A stretch of DNA of 64,000 nucleotides. Origin: Nepenthes gracilis (Eukaryota > Streptophyta > Magnoliopsida > Caryophyllales > Nepenthaceae). Shown here piece after piece: positions 13,061-26,900 of this stretch. Both the position numbers and the translations under genes were made by a program. The stretch spans positions 24,844,519-24,908,518 of the forward strand of contig BSYO01000005.1 of the NCBI GenBank assembly GCA_033239525.1, read 5' to 3'. The notes under the pieces are model-generated. The model was not told the DNA's origin. It did not search any database and worked only from the letters and a program-made list of their open reading frames with translations. Within the stretch, counting starts at the first letter, position 1. Every line of letters starts with the position of its first letter.

Positions 13061-13520
13061 CTGACAACCTCCTAGTAGGATGGAGCAATGGACATCTCTG
13101 TGCTGAGGAGCGGAGGCTGCACCTCAACGTTGAAAAGAGTGGAGGGCTGACGACCTCTTGGCAAGACGGAGAAATTGACATTTTCGTGCTGAGGAGTGAA
13201 GGTTGTGCCTCGGCGTTGAAGAACGGAGGCCACGTCTCGACGCTAAAGAGAAAGGAGGATGACGACCTCCTGGATGGACGAAAGAATGGACATCTCCGTC
13301 TTGATGAGAGGAAGGCTGCGCCTCAATGCGAAAGAGAGAGGAGGGTTGACGACCTCTGGCGGGACGGAGGAATGGACATCTCCGTGTTAAGGAGTGGAAT
13401 GCCATGTCTCTTCTCAAGAAGAGAGGGAGGGCGATGACCTCCTAGCACGATGGAGGAATGGATATCTCGTGTCGATGAGGCGGAGGCTGCGCCTTAATGA
13501 TGAAGACGGAGGGTCGCGCT
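13061..13520. repeat. Degenerate minisatellite, about 86-bp period
   Basis: The phrase 'tgacgacctcctgg' and its variants recur at about 13061, 13147, 13259, 13346 and 13433, giving spacings of 86, 112, 87 and 87 bp. Each unit continues with a version of 'ggaatggacatctccgtg' and 'gaggctgcgcctcaa'. Weaker partial units extend upstream to about 12890. Tandem repeats of this type occur in untranslated parts of plant LTR elements. Confidence 0.7.
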
Positions 13521-13964
13521 GCTTCTGTGCGTAAAATACGTCTCCCCTTGAGAGAAGCGTTTTGGGGTCGTGGGCATACGTGCAAAACTTTATAAAGGCC
13601 CAAAGTGGATACCTCTCCATTGTGGAGGACGTTCTGATATCGAGAGAACCGTGGTGTGCCGGGCCGGGCAAAAGGATAGGTGGACTAAGAGGTCCCACAT
13701 CGGATGAGGAGGGAAACGAAGCGTGTTTTATAAATGCGTGGATACCTCTTCCTTGCGGATGCGTACCGAGGGCCTTGGGCACCAAGATGGTATCGGCTTA
13801 GCCCAAAGCGGAACCCGTTATTTTTTCTCTTCACTTTTTGGTGACAGCGGCAATGGCAGTGTGTCCTTCGATTTGTGCGTTTTCCCTTTCCCATAACCCT
13901 ATTGCCTCCTTAAGTAACGATGAGGCCGGTTAGGGTTTCACCCAATGTTTCCATGTGAGCCGAT

Positions 13965-15050
13965 TGTTTGGGTCACTCCCATGTGTAAAAATGCCGAGTG
14001 AATTTTTTCGGATAGCAAAATATTTGGAGATAATTTGCAGAGCAAAATATCCAGAGAGGAAATCAGTAAAATATCCTGAGAGGAAAATATCCGAAGGGGA
14101 TTTTTGGAGAGGAAAATCGAAAAAGATTTTCAAAGAGGATTCTGAAGAGAAAATTCCGAAGAGGAGATTTTTCAGAGAGGAATTATTCCGGAGTGAATTT
14201 TTTCGAAGAGGAAAAATTTCAGAGAGGAAAATTTCTGACTAGAAAATGCCGGAATGCATTTTCGGTGACGAATATGCCGGAGTGTAAATCATCCAAATGG
14301 GCACGTAGAAGTCGATCAACATACGGTTGACTGGCTGAAAGAAGAATCTGGTCAACATGATGTTAACTGGTTGTAAATAGGAGATAGTCAATGGATAGTG
14401 GACAATCCACAAGAGAAAGTAGTAAGGTTCGAAGATTTGGTAAGGATCAACATCACTGGGCGAAAGCTTGGGTGTTAGAATCAACCATAAACGCCAACTC
14501 AGAAGATTGGCTTTCGCAGAGCATGCGTGATCTCCACAGAGTATGCGCGATCTCTGCAGGGTAGGCACCGTCTTTGAAGAACATGATGATTTGCTGGAAA
14601 GCTCTACATTATTGATGGTGGCAGGTTATGTCATGCACGCAATATCTTTAAAGATATTTGCCAATCAGTGTATATATATATGTTTGCTGTACTGAAAGTG
14701 GGTGTATGAGATGGGGAGTGAAAGAGTATGAAGAAAGAGAATAGTAGTGAGTGAAAATAAAATATAAAATTCTTTATGTTATCGTATTTTGTTCTTTATT
14801 TTTCGTCTCAATGGCTTGTATAGCCATACGATTTTTGTAACTACTTCATATAGTTAAATTTGATTGTAAACTAAGCGTTCGGTAATTTTTTTCTTATTTG
14901 AGAATGGTTTTTCATGTAAAATTTCGGTGTATTCTTCTTCTTCCTTATTCCTCTTTCATTACAGTGTGTGTTTAATTATCTTTGATTAAACATAATTAAA
15001 GATATATATAATATATTTTTATTACATGTAATATGTGTTGAGATTCGACA
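13965..15050 (+). mobile_element. LTR related to the solo LTR at 32559-33731
   Basis: It begins TGTTTGGGTCACTCCC, close to TGTTGGGTTTGATCACTCCC at 32559. It shares repeated gtcaac/gttgac text (14310-14400), the 'gcaccgtctt' block near 14566 and the 'gcttgt.tagcca' block near 14814 in the same order, and ends near TTCGACA at 15050. An internal stretch at about 14030-14240 is built from short variations on 'gagaggaaaat'. I could not find a matching target duplication, so the boundaries are approximate. Confidence 0.55.
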
Positions 15051-16245
15051 TGGATACACCTTAATTTGGTGCAGCGAAAAATTTTAAACCGCTCATCGGC
15101 CATTAGCCACCAAGAATGTGAGCACAAAGAATAAAAGAATGCAAAATGATTTTTAACATGAAAAATTCTTATCAACCAAAGAAAAAATCACGGGACAAAT
15201 TTTTAAAAATTTTACATATAAAAATCGGTTATAAAATTCTTAAGACAGAATACCAACAACTCACTTGAGAAAGAATAAGAAAAAATAATTTTCAAAGTAA
15301 GGAATTCTCCTTCCCTCTTTTTCTCTCTGTTTTTCATTCTCTCCTTACTCTCACTGGTGGAGCTTTTTGCCTACTAATTTTACAAGTATGGTGGTGAACG
15401 GTGAACGGTGAGGGCTCCCTTCAGCACTTAGCTCTACTTTGTTTCACCCTCCGTTTTACATAAGATTCACCGACTCGCTGTTCACGCACACTTCTTCTAA
15501 AGCACCCAGTGCACTTTATAATGTGGCCTGGCACAAATCACATCTGCTCACCTGGCATAATCTTATAAACGATTTGTTACACTAACTTTATTATTTTTTA
15601 CGCTTTTACAAGTTTTCACGCTTTTCCACAAATGGCATATACTCTACAAGTTAACCTACTTTACACAGACAGCGCATACTTTACAAATCAACTACCTACT
15701 CTGCACAGACGGCGCACGCTCTATAAGTCAACCACCTACTTTGCACCGCAACCTTCTAGCCGCAGGCTTTACAATTAACCTACTTTGTAAAGCCTAGTGC
15801 CTATTCTATAAAATTGTCTACCAATTCTACCAGGTCGTCGCCTCTAAACTAGTATTGCTTGGTCACCCCCTTCGCATTTGCATCCTTGGTCGGCCTTGTC
15901 GGCGATCTCATCTCGATCTCTCATCCTCCCCAAGTGGCCTCCTGGCCCCGACTTCTTGCTACCTAGTCGGTCGTCGCTAGCCGGCCTCCTGCAGGTTGAC
16001 CTTCTTACTACCCAACCGCCCGGCCGACCATCCTCTAACAACTCAATTGGTCATGGCCCTGCCGACTTCGTCCTCGGTCTCGAACCAATTTGTAGCGCCC
16101 TGCTACTTTGCCAATCAGCTTTCTTGTTGTCTGGCCGGCCACTTGCCACCCGCATACTTATTCGCACAAGTCTCGTGTGAACCTCCGATAACTTTGTTTA
16201 TTGATTTATCTACAAGAGAGTGATCAAATTTAAAAAAGTGACATA
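15051..16245. mobile_element. Probable retroelement remnant, unclassified
   Basis: This is a block of mixed composition with a GC-rich core at about 15820-16190, between AT-rich arms. Open frames exist on both strands of the core but encode low-complexity Ser/Pro/Leu text with no recognisable domain. The abrupt composition change suggests inserted DNA. No ends or duplication were seen. Confidence 0.3.
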
Positions 16246-18990
16246 TAAAATATATTTTTAACAACAAAAAATACAAATCACTAACTCTTTGGTAAGTTGA
16301 GCCACTCTCAATTCAATAAAACATCTTCTTTTTGAAGGCACCCTAAATGTATTTAACTTATAGAAAATATATCTTATTTATCTACATTATCTGCTTTAAT
16401 ATAAATTTATATCTTTAAAATTAAATTTATATTTTTTATGTTCAATAATTTGAAATAGCATTTGTAAAAGATAAAAGTATAGGAGTTATATTTTCCTACC
16501 ATTATTTAAAGTGGAAATTTGATGCTAGATCTAATTTCCTAAAGTTTAGGATGAGAAATTTATTTTTATACTTGATTTTTTATAAATATTATTTTGAATT
16601 TATTAAATTCTAAAAAATAAAAATTTAATTTAAAAAAATATAAACTTACACGAAAATCAGATTATTTGATGGGTCTCGAGTATTATTGCGTCTTTTCAAT
16701 CTGAACCCCGTTTGAAAAATTTTGATGCGTAGTACGGCCCAGTGGCCCCACCACTGCTGTGCTGGGCTGCTGTATGCACATAAATTTAGCCTACTAAATT
16801 ACAAAATATCATGTTGTTGAAATTTGCAGTTAGACTTGTTAGTTCTTTAATTTATAAAGTATGATAAAAGATAATTTTGATATTATTTTTTAATTTTTAT
16901 TTAAAATGCCTCAAAAAATTATTATTCAAAAATTTTTAACACATTTCAACTCCAGCATACTTATAAAAAATATATATAAATATTAGACTACTTATCACAA
17001 AAATTATAAATTATAAAAACATTTACTTGACGATATCTCCCCAAAAATCGGAGGTCAGGAAAGCCTTCTATTTTTTAGAATGGGAAGAAGGGGGTGAAAG
17101 TTTTCCCAGTCAATAAGGATAACATCATCTCCTGTGTCTGCTTTATTTATATACTATCGTATATATCATATAGGGGAGCTAATAAAAAGTTAAAAGTAGA
17201 AATAAAAATTTACCAAAAACTTGGGTATTTTGCCCGCCATAAGAATGCATTCATTTTGTAATTTTTGAAATTTAATACATATTTAAAAAATTAATTTAAT
17301 TCAAACTCTTTGATAACTCATATTCAAATATAATTTGAAGTGTTAAATCGATTTTTAGTACATTGTCAACAAAACAAGAGTCAAAAGGAATCCTAGAAGT
17401 TTTCTTTCGGTGGACCCCTTCAATACCAAGTAAGTAAAATATTTTAACTAATGAATAACATAAATAGGAAATATATATATAACTAAATAGAGACTTCACT
17501 GGGCTTGATTCATCAAGTAAGAAAGTCAAGACTTATCCAAATCATATGGTCATTTAAAACTTATCATCTATTCAAGTCACATATTTTCTTTGGGCTTATT
17601 TGGACATTAGATTTTCACAAGTTTAGCTTAAACGGTTGCAATATCATTTGATTGGATGATGTAGAAGTGGACCTTGTATTGGCTCTGATGACTAGTGGTG
17701 GTGCCATTCGATAAAAGTGGGTCCTGGACCCAGGTTCTTGGTGTGGGGAGAATGGGAGCAAATGTTGGTATGGACCAGGCCGATGTATAGAGTTAGGCAG
17801 AAGAAAAAGTGATTTTAGTCCTTGGTGTGGGCCTAGCCTAGTTCATGTGGGTAGTTGGAGGTGTAGGTACAGCCGGCTTGGGAGGCAGCCATAGCGATAG
17901 GCTTGGCTTAGGTTTAGAAGGGCGGCTAGGTGCTACCTGGCAACGGTGGGGACGTGAATTCAGTGATGATGTGGCAACTTGAGCCGATAAGCGCCATTTG
18001 GCGATAGCCATAGTGTAATCTAGTATCACCAATGAGTCCAAGCCCATGACAAAGTAAACAATATCACTATTTGATGGTCTCAATGGCATGAGTAGAGTGT
18101 CGCAAGCGAGCCCCAGCCTTGTGGTGGAGTGGCAATTTAATGCCGGTGGCAACATCTCGTGGCAACAGCAACTAGTAGCCTTGGCGTTGTACAATGGCAG
18201 CTAGTGTGCCTAGGTATCCGTCCAATCTCTTTCTCGCTTTTTTCTGCTTGGCTCTAACTCTTTGTCTCTTTTATAAGATTTTACTCCATTTTTGGGCTAA
18301 GCATAGCTAAGCGAACTTTGCTTTTGATTGGTTGATAATGCTAGCTGGTCACATAAGCTAAGTGTTAGGTGACATTCTGTATGCATCCTAAGTAGCATAC
18401 AAGACACTTAGCATTCATATAGCATGGTCACACGTGCACATATGGCCGATTCATTTTGAAATTATTAGTCATTTATTTATCTATTTGAATCTTTAATTTT
18501 CTTTTTTCATGGCTGTATATTTTTCTTCATCCAAATTAGTTATCATGAATGCATTTTATTGGGAACTAATAGAAATGTTAACATAAACTCTAAGTCTCAT
18601 AATTCTCATTTTCACATTGTCATTTCTCTTTGATTATTACGTAGTTGATTTTATATTCTTAAATATAAATATTATTTTCCTGCGTATAGTTTGTATTACA
18701 AGCTTCTGAAATGTCATCATATTATTTACTAATCTATGTAAAAACTTGTAGGATGATTTATTACAAATTTGAATGATGTTTTTGTAAGACATTGTATTAA
18801 ATTTATTGTCCTTGAAAGTAGAATTTTCCTTTCGCTTCATTCTATTCTGCTTTCTGGTTCCGCCAGTTCTGATTTCGTATAGGCAAAATCTGCACATACG
18901 CTGAAGCGAATCTAGAATAGGTTTTCAGATTCTGCAGGTTACCAAAAAAAAAAAAAAAAATTGACATCGCAGGGTTTGCAAACCTGAGCA
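16246..18990. other. AT-rich intergenic DNA, no gene seen
   Basis: The stretch is mostly AT-rich. A less AT-rich part at about 17640-18440 contains a minus-strand open frame (17838-18194) with no family resemblance. A run of 18 A occurs at about 18942-18959, shortly before a small open frame at 18994. Confidence 0.5.
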
Positions 18991-18993
18991 ACG

Positions 18994-19164
18994 ATGGAGA
19001 AATCGATGATCGATCAACTACGGCGGCTCCTGAAAACACCTGATATCAGCATTAGAAATCGAGAATCGATGATCGATCGACTATGGCGGCTCCTTCACAA
19101 ACTTCGTCTGCACTTTCGTGAGTCCATTTTCAGACAGCAACCATTTTCTAAGACGACAATTTGA
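18994..19164 (+). other. Small open frame (56 codons) with internal duplication, unknown
   Basis: ATG at 18994 to TGA at 19162-19164 would encode 56 residues. A 31-bp block (19001-19031) recurs 63 bp downstream (19064-19094) with two mismatches, so SMIDQLRRLL is repeated in frame as SMIDRLWRLL. The frame-preserving spacing and amphipathic Leu/Arg pattern are suggestive, but there is no recognised family and no sign of a gene around it. It could be a broken first exon or chance. Confidence 0.2.
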
Positions 19165-20205
19165 AGATTCCCACTTGAGGCGGCAAGATTTGTCATTATA
19201 ATGAATATCATTGTACTATTGATGTATACACAAATGAGGTATTATTGCAGACAATAATTATTGAGAATGGAATTTGAATCCGAAGTCAGCGAACCTGATT
19301 CTCCACACCACCCATATTAAAGCCGATGGTGCCCGGGTATTCTCCCAAATCAACTCATCTGATACTTCATTCGGTATATGGCTTATGCCTTTGGCTATGG
19401 TGGTATGCATTAGGGATGGGAACTAATTGTGAATTGATAGAATATTTATAGTTTATAAATTAAAAATAGTCGTTGAGAGAAAATTAGTGGCTGATTTGCC
19501 GTATATTTTAATATAAACAACAGTTATACCTTTTTCAAAATTTTTATTTGGCACTGTTACAGCATCGAAGTAATACTCATTTTGTCAATCATCTTTTTAT
19601 GTTTATTGGAGACATCTTTTCCTCGTTACATATACGTTCGATATCTTTCTATTAGCCTGTAAGAATCCAATAATTTATTAACATAGTCAGATGTTGATAT
19701 GTCTTTTTTTTTACTTAGTTTTCTTGTTATGATTATACCCTTTCTTAAAGTTTAGGGCTAAAGATTGGGTTAGATGTTACTATAGTCTTTCAAGCATATT
19801 CTTATTTAAGAGTTCTCTTGGTTCATTATCTTTTTCGATCTGAATATTAGGTGTAAATTTATCTAATAATTATTATATATTTAAATTTGACTTATATATA
19901 ATTTTTAATTTTATAATAATTATCTTTATCTTGAACTAATTTAAAGTTCCATTCTATAATCTACTCGCAGCTTTAGGGTTTTTTTTTTCTTTTTAATTTT
20001 CTTAATAAATTTTTTAGAAGTTCCTTTTGTTCTTTTACGGAGGAAGTAGGTATACTAAACATTGTCACGTGCGAGACAAAATGATATTAGATTATTGTAG
20101 CACAGTAAATGTATTAAATGTTGTTTTAATTTAGATTTATCGGCAAATGATCATACTAACTATAAAATTCTTGCACTTCGAATTTTGGGTTATCGTACTA
20201 GTTAA
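19165..20205. other. AT-rich intergenic DNA, nothing recognised
   Basis: No coding frame, RNA gene or structured repeat was recognised here. Confidence 0.5.
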
Positions 20206-21065
20206 TGAGCATTCAGATTCTTGGTCTGGGTCGAATCTCGAGCGGATCCGGTTTTCATTATTGGTAACTTATAACCTATACAATACAAATTATAAATAAG
20301 AGGTCAAAGGTCGGTAGAAGATTTTTATCGACAATACTCCGACGCTCAAATCAATGACTTCCCGCAATAAACGAAAAGAAGCGCACTCATAGAGGTGCGT
20401 AAGTAAATGTGATGTATGCAGTGGGAGTATAAATATGCAAGAATGCAGTACTCAATAAGCGGTTTGTGGGATGTTAGGCTCTGTGGTTGCACTGCGATGA
20501 GTGACTCACTATGAGTGCTATCGGGAGAGGCTTTTGGAGTTCGATTCTAGGAGCTGGCTTGAGATCAAGAGCTCTGGGAGTGTGTGTCTCAATGTCCAAG
20601 ATCGAACCAGAATCCCCTCCCCTGTAGGGGGAAAAATTTATAGGCTCCATGGAGAGAAATGTTGGGCGCGAGAATCCTCTGGTAGGTGGCAAAAGGGGAT
20701 TCACAGACCGCTAACCACTAGTGGTTGCCGGCGGCGTCAGTTTTTGCCTAGCAGTGGCAAGGAGATCGCTGTGAATTGCCAACTATGCTTAGTCTACCTT
20801 TCGCACGAGTATTGGCTAGGCAATGGCTAGGAACGGCGCAAGCATCGGTTGGTAGTATTGACTCTCGTTCCATTGGCTTATTTCCCCTATCCTTGAGCCT
20901 CCCGCACGCAGCCGTATTAATAAGTTGTAGGGGGTACTGATTGGTCGCAGCCCCTGGGTCACCACATAGGTTGCTGAGGATTCTAGACCTCGTCAATTTG
21001 TGCAAGCTAACATTGTTCGGGTTCGGCCTTGCAGTCTTTGGGCCGTATCAATATCGGACCCAACA
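20206..21065 (+). mobile_element. LTR-like element (solo or fragment)
   Basis: The block starts near TGAGCATTC and ends CCCAACA at 21065. It contains 'tccgacgctcaaatcaa' near 20338, a 'gcagtgggagtataaat' block near 20418, and the order gcactgcgatgagtgactcac / ataggctccatggagagaaatgttgggcg. A diverged version of that order occurs at 45172-45330. It is GC-richer than its surroundings and has no real coding frame. No matching 5-bp flanks were found. Confidence 0.5.
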
Positions 21066-22060
21066 AAAATTAATTTCAAAAAAGAAATATTTAACGTGCA
21101 ATGTCTGAATAGATTGAATACAAAAAATTACAAGAACAAATAGATGCCCTACAATGCATTACTTGTAAAATATCATAAACTTTATAATATATTAATTGTA
21201 ATTATATTATTTTATGTTATTAACAAAATCTAAAGTTATAATAGTAGTCATATATTTTAACAATTAAAACAAATCTAATACATATTTTAAAAACAACTGC
21301 ATATTTTGATATTTATTGATATCATAGATGATATGATAAAATTAACATGTTGTATATTTTATTTAAATATGAAAAGGTCAATATGATGCATAAAGCACAT
21401 GCTAGGAGCATGGTCTAGAAAAAAAATTAGATTATTTTAAATTTATTACATATTATTTTTTATTTTGTATAATGAGATGGGTTATTTTCACAGTTTAAAT
21501 ATATAATTTTTAAATTATATAATGATAATTCTTTATATAATTTTCAATAAATGAATGTTTATTTGAAAGTTAAGTTGTATAATATCTAGTATGATTTTAT
21601 AAATTATAATATAGCGGGTCTATTGCTAAACCGGCACTCGGGTTATATTTTTTTCAAAATCATCTTGAATGAACAATAAAGTATTATTTGACTACATTTT
21701 ATATTAAGAAAATTAAATTTAAAATCTTTAATAAAAATATGATTACCTATTAGTTATTAATTATTTTTATAGTAAATAATTAATAAAAATGTTTTGATAT
21801 TTATAATTCACTTCTCTCACAACATTTCTTGTATTTTTCATTTCTTATAAAAACTAACCACAAATGTCACTTTCATAAATGGTTAGGTAAAAGAGTATGT
21901 TTACCTAAACATACTCTTTATCTATTCCCAAATTAATGTTATAAAAGATGTAATTTAATCATCGTCAGATCTGTAAATATTAACACATTCATATAAAAAT
22001 TAATAATTAAATAATATGATATTATTTATAAATATTTTAAAATAACATTTGTCAAATCTT
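21066..22060. other. AT-rich intergenic DNA, nothing recognised
   Basis: Very AT-rich sequence with no gene or clear repeat. Confidence 0.5.
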
Positions 22061-23988
22061 ATATATATTGAATATAGAGTCAATGACAGGTTGGTATACA
22101 GAGAAAGTTCGTTTGTAAAATTAAGTTGATTCTTATTTTTAGTCAACACAGTTGTATAACTATATAGTTGATAAATTTAAACAGTTTTATCTTTTATAAA
22201 GATAGAAAATCTTATTATTTATATCTCTGTTATTTATTTTTAATAGATAATTAAAATTATAATTAATTATTTTTTAAAAAATAAAAAATATTAAAAATTA
22301 ATTATTTTAAAATAATTAAAATATAATTAATTATTTAAAAATAAATAATTAAGGTAGGAGTAATAAATATCTTTATTTTATTTGTTGATGTGAAATACTT
22401 TAGAGGTAACTTTAGTTATTTTTATTATAAATTTTACTATAATATTATTCATTTATTTTGATATAAATTTATTAATAATAATTAATAATTATAACAATAT
22501 ATTATAAAAAAAAATACATCTGTGATATTATTCTGTTTCTATATGAGCTTTGAACTGTTGGTCTGACTTCTTACTTTTAGCTAGAAGTTGATGTGTAGTT
22601 ATCAATACGTGTATTTAAATAAAATATTATATTCAAATATCTAAATAAATAAATAAAATAGAAATTCATTTCACGTCCCCTCCCACGATGGACGATCATT
22701 ATGAGCTCCGAATTCGATACCCCCGGTCCCATTCCTTCCGGCACAAGGAATAATGGCTAAATAAAGGCCAAAAAAGTGAGATTTTTTTTATTATTTTTTT
22801 TAAAAATGATATATGTTAATTTTTAAAGCAAATTGTATTGTTTCTTATTGTTTATTTTTTTTCTGAATTTATTTTTAAGTACTGACTTTAAAGATTGTCC
22901 AAATTAATCAATTTTTTTTTAGTAAACTTGGTGTTAAAATAAAAATGTTAAAAACAAAAATAGAGAAAAAGTGAAAAAAAAAAGAAAAAGTGTGTATATC
23001 TTTTTATATTCTTATTGAATAAATATTAATATAATAAAATAAGGTGACGGGCGATATACCATTGACCGGTAACACTGGCATATATTTTAAGTACATTGGG
23101 TCATATTATTTTATAATATTAATAATTATTAAAATATATATATTTTTGTAATATTGCAATAAGATATAAAAAATCATAGCAAAAAAAAAAGTTACATGAA
23201 ATATAAAATAAAAAAACTCACCACTTAATAAATTTAATAAGAGATATAAAATTATGGATAAATTGGCACGGGGTTTAATTTCATCGAAGTTGAACACTTG
23301 AACATGACTATTACTTGAATGATCTAATTATTTAAAGTATTAAACTTGAAACACTGTCAAAGTATAGAAAAATATGGATCATAAAAACTACATGTGAGAA
23401 ATAAAAATAATAAAGTCTAAACTATAGGAAAAGGAAGACATTAAAGTTTTAACATTGGAAAATGAAAATTAAAGTCAATTTTCAATGATTTGGAAGACAT
23501 TAACCTCAATACACATATTCAACCAGTTAAAACTCCGAACATATTTTAAAAATTAGTTTTCATTACCCAATCTAAACTCTATTTAAATATTTTAATTCTA
23601 TAACCTTTAAATATATGGTGACTGTCTTTAAATGGTTTCTAGGAAGCAAAAAAAAGCCAAATGTCTAATTCAATTTATAACTATCAAATATAGAACGAGA
23701 AATAACAAGCATATGCACATTTTTTTTAACCTTTGTTTTATTCTTAATTTTTAGTGGCAAAAATTAATCTTTTCAAAAAAGAGTAAAAGAAAGCATCTTA
23801 AGCGATAATAAATCTATTTGATGTTACGTGTATTCCTTTGCTTTCTTATTCTTGTTCAAATTTTATATATTATGACCTCTGAAAATAGCTGTTTTTGTTT
23901 TTTCCTCGGAATTCTCCGGGCCTCATTTTTTTAATCTCACGTTGGTTTCTCTTACAGCCGCTTCGCCAAGCAAACAAAGCACTAAGCA
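22061..23988 (+). promoter_or_regulatory. Upstream flank and promoter of MATE copy 2
   Basis: The distal part (22070-22780) is homologous to 35740-36420 upstream of copy 3, for example the 'tgttggtctgacttcttac' block at 22556 and 36213. The proximal 400 bp match the copy 1 promoter and include ACGTG at 23826-23830 and a TATA-like TATATAT at 23864-23870, about 120 bp before the ATG. The motif assignment is inferred. Confidence 0.55.
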
Positions 23989-26900
23989 ATGGCGTTGGCA
24001 TCTCAGCAGGATGAGCTTCGCCAACCCATAATGCCGCCTGCACAACCACCTTCGCCGCCCGAAGCACCGGCGAACGGCGGTAACGTAAAGAGCTCGGAGC
24101 TTGAGAAAGTTCTGTCCGACACCCAGCTGCCGACCATCAATCGCCTGAGGTTGGCCACGTGGATTGAGCTCAAGCAGCTGTCCTACCTAGCTGCACCAGC
24201 TGTGCTGGTTTATCTCATCAACAACGCCATGTCCCTGTCTACGAGAATTTTCGCTGGTCAACTAGGAAATCTTGAGCTAGCTGCCGCTTCTCTCGGCAAC
24301 AGCGGAATTCAGCTGCTTGCTTATGGTCTAATGGTACATCTGTCTATTTCATTTTTCTTCTCTGTCAATATAATCTGTTCAACTAAGCAAATTCACCATC
24401 TTTGAAAAATTTTATTTTTTGTTCTTGCTTTGATGACGAGCTTTTTATTGGAAAATTTCTACTATTAAACTAATATATTTTCTTGGAAATTTAAATTTTG
24501 AATTTTTTCACCCGTCTAGGGCTTCACTTTTGATAATTACCAAAAAAAAAAAAAATTAAAAGAGGTCCTATGCATCAACAATAAATTGTAAATAAATTTT
24601 ATGTCCATGAGAAGTTTATCATTTTCCCTTTTTAGAAATAAATTTGATGGGGATAGTAGAAATGGACCGATCCAGAAGACGTTCAGCCCACTAGCCCAAA
24701 GAACGGTCAATGCATCTGTTGACTGAGAGCAACGCTTCAGCAGGCCGGCAACGATCCAAGCTGTTTGTGGTTCAATCTAGGTGGCCCACAATAGCATTCC
24801 TGCGTATTGAAGATCATATGCTTTAACCAGTTAGATCTCTAAATATTGCCTCAAATCTCGATTTATTTAAGAAAGGTAATTCTTAACTTAGCGTATCTTC
24901 CGTAATGATAACTCCAATATTTACTCCATGCTGCATCCGCAAGGAAGGAACGAATCCCTCTTCGACCAATTACAGTTACCCTAAATAGCACCCGCAACTT
25001 TCATGCTAGCACATTAGATCTTCGTAGGGTAGTTGGCTGCTAGTCTTACTGCTCAAATAAGGTTGAGCTGGACCAAAGGGTTATAAAAACTTTTGAGATA
25101 GACTCCAAGGGTATCCTTACTTCAAGGCTCACATTGTCGTCTACATCAACGCCACCAATAGCCCTCAAATACCGCTTCCATAACAGCTCTCAAGAGCCAA
25201 CGCTCTGCCCGCATAATCTCGGGAGAATCCCTTCCCAACTTTTGGCTCTATGGCATCAAAGCCGCTCTCCACTAACCCACTACCGCCAAAACCGCTCCAC
25301 GCTAAGTGCAACATCCGAGTTAAATTCAAAAAATCCATTCATTGCATTATCATTTCGCATACTTTTATTTCCACATCTTTGATCTCCCGAGGAAGACTAT
25401 TGACTTGAATACTGGATAATAAAATGGTAAACGAGTCCCCCTAATATTCTAATTTCTTATTTTTGCATTGCGGTGTGCAAAATTCAGGTTGAGAAGTACA
25501 AAGATCGTACTCGCTTCAATTCAACCCAAAGACCAAGTTGTACTTTAATCCGTCCGTAATTCAATCCAGGATCCATCATGATTCCCCCTCCCCCTCCCCC
25601 CTTTTTTTATTGCAAATGGAACTTTGAGTAAACAGGGAGAAAATAATAGTAGCATTCTAAATGTTTATCACCTTTTGGTAAAATTTCAAAAGCTTATAAT
25701 TTCAATATAATATTTTAAAGTTTATAATACTTTAAAGTTTATAGTAATGAGCTTTTGCCTGGCACAGCAAATGATTCAATGCTCTACCGTATACCCAACA
25801 TCCAAGATTTATCTTCATTGGTGTCTCTAAAAATTCTTTTTATTTTATTTTGTCTTTTTTATTGGCAGTTGGGGATGGGAAGCGCAGTTGAGACACTATG
25901 CGGCCAAGCCTACGGAGCCCACAGATATGAGATGCTAGGCATATATCTCCAACGATCAACGATCGTTCTCACGGCAACTGGGGTCCCGCTGACAGTCGTC
26001 TACGTCCTATCAAAGCAGATACTGATCTTAATCGGAGAATCCACGGCCCTCGCCTCCGCCGCCGCAGTGTACGTCTACGGCCTCATCCCGCAGATCTACG
26101 CCTACGCAGTCAATTTCCCCATCCAAAAATTCCTCCAATCCCAGAGCATCGTACGGCCCAGCGCGTGCATATCCGCCGCCACACTGGTGATCCACCTCTT
26201 GCTGAGCTGGGTGGCTGTTTACAAATTGGGCCTGGGCCTAATCGGGGCCTCGTTGGTGCTGAGCCTGTCGTGGTGGATCATAGTGGCGGCCCAATTTGTT
26301 TATATCGTGAGAAGCGGCAAGTGTAAGCGGACTTGGACCGGGTTCAACCCGCTGGCTTTTTCCGGGATTTGGGAGTTTTTGAAATTATCGGCGGCGTCGG
26401 CGGTGATGCTGTGCCTTGAGACGTGGTACTTTCAGGTGCTGGTGTTGATCGCTGGGCTTTTGAAGGACCCTGAGATTGCCCTTGATTCTCTTGCAGTTTG
26501 GTAAGCTTATTTTTTAAATATCAATTTTATTGATAAAAAAAACTAATATTAAATTGAACATATTTTAAATTTTATAATAAGAAAAAAACTACCATATTAA
26601 AAAATTATTATTATTAATGAAAAAGATGATGTGACACAGGTCCAGTCAACACAAAAATAATAAATAAAAACATGCCACTCATTGATTACCAAATGATATA
26701 TATATTTGAAAATTATAATAAATTTATATCAAACGTATATTTTTCTTATAGTAATACAAATATTATGATTGCAAAAAAAAAAATTTAAAATTTAAAATTG
26801 ACCTAAATTTTAAAATCATTAAAATGAGACGGCTTGATAAGTGTTATATCAATTTTTTTATTGTAATTACAATCAAATTATAGTAGGGATGGTGATATAT

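Noticed and set aside
13061..13520. Regular repeats as a CRISPR-like array
   Set aside because: Units of 86 bp are contiguous and degenerate with no unique spacers, and this is plant nuclear DNA.
15051..15090. Possible primer-binding site (tggatacacc...tggtgcag) after the 13965-15050 LTR
   Set aside because: It does not match a plant tRNA 3' end as I know it, and no internal retroelement domains follow.
17838..18194. 118-codon minus-strand open frame
   Set aside because: Ser/Pro-rich with no domain, no neighbouring exons and no promoter context; composition alone explains it.
25755..25868. In-frame ATG upstream of exon 2 of copy 2 as an alternative start
   Set aside because: It is intron 1 sequence; exon 2 begins at 25869 after TTGGCAG, as in copies 1 and 3.
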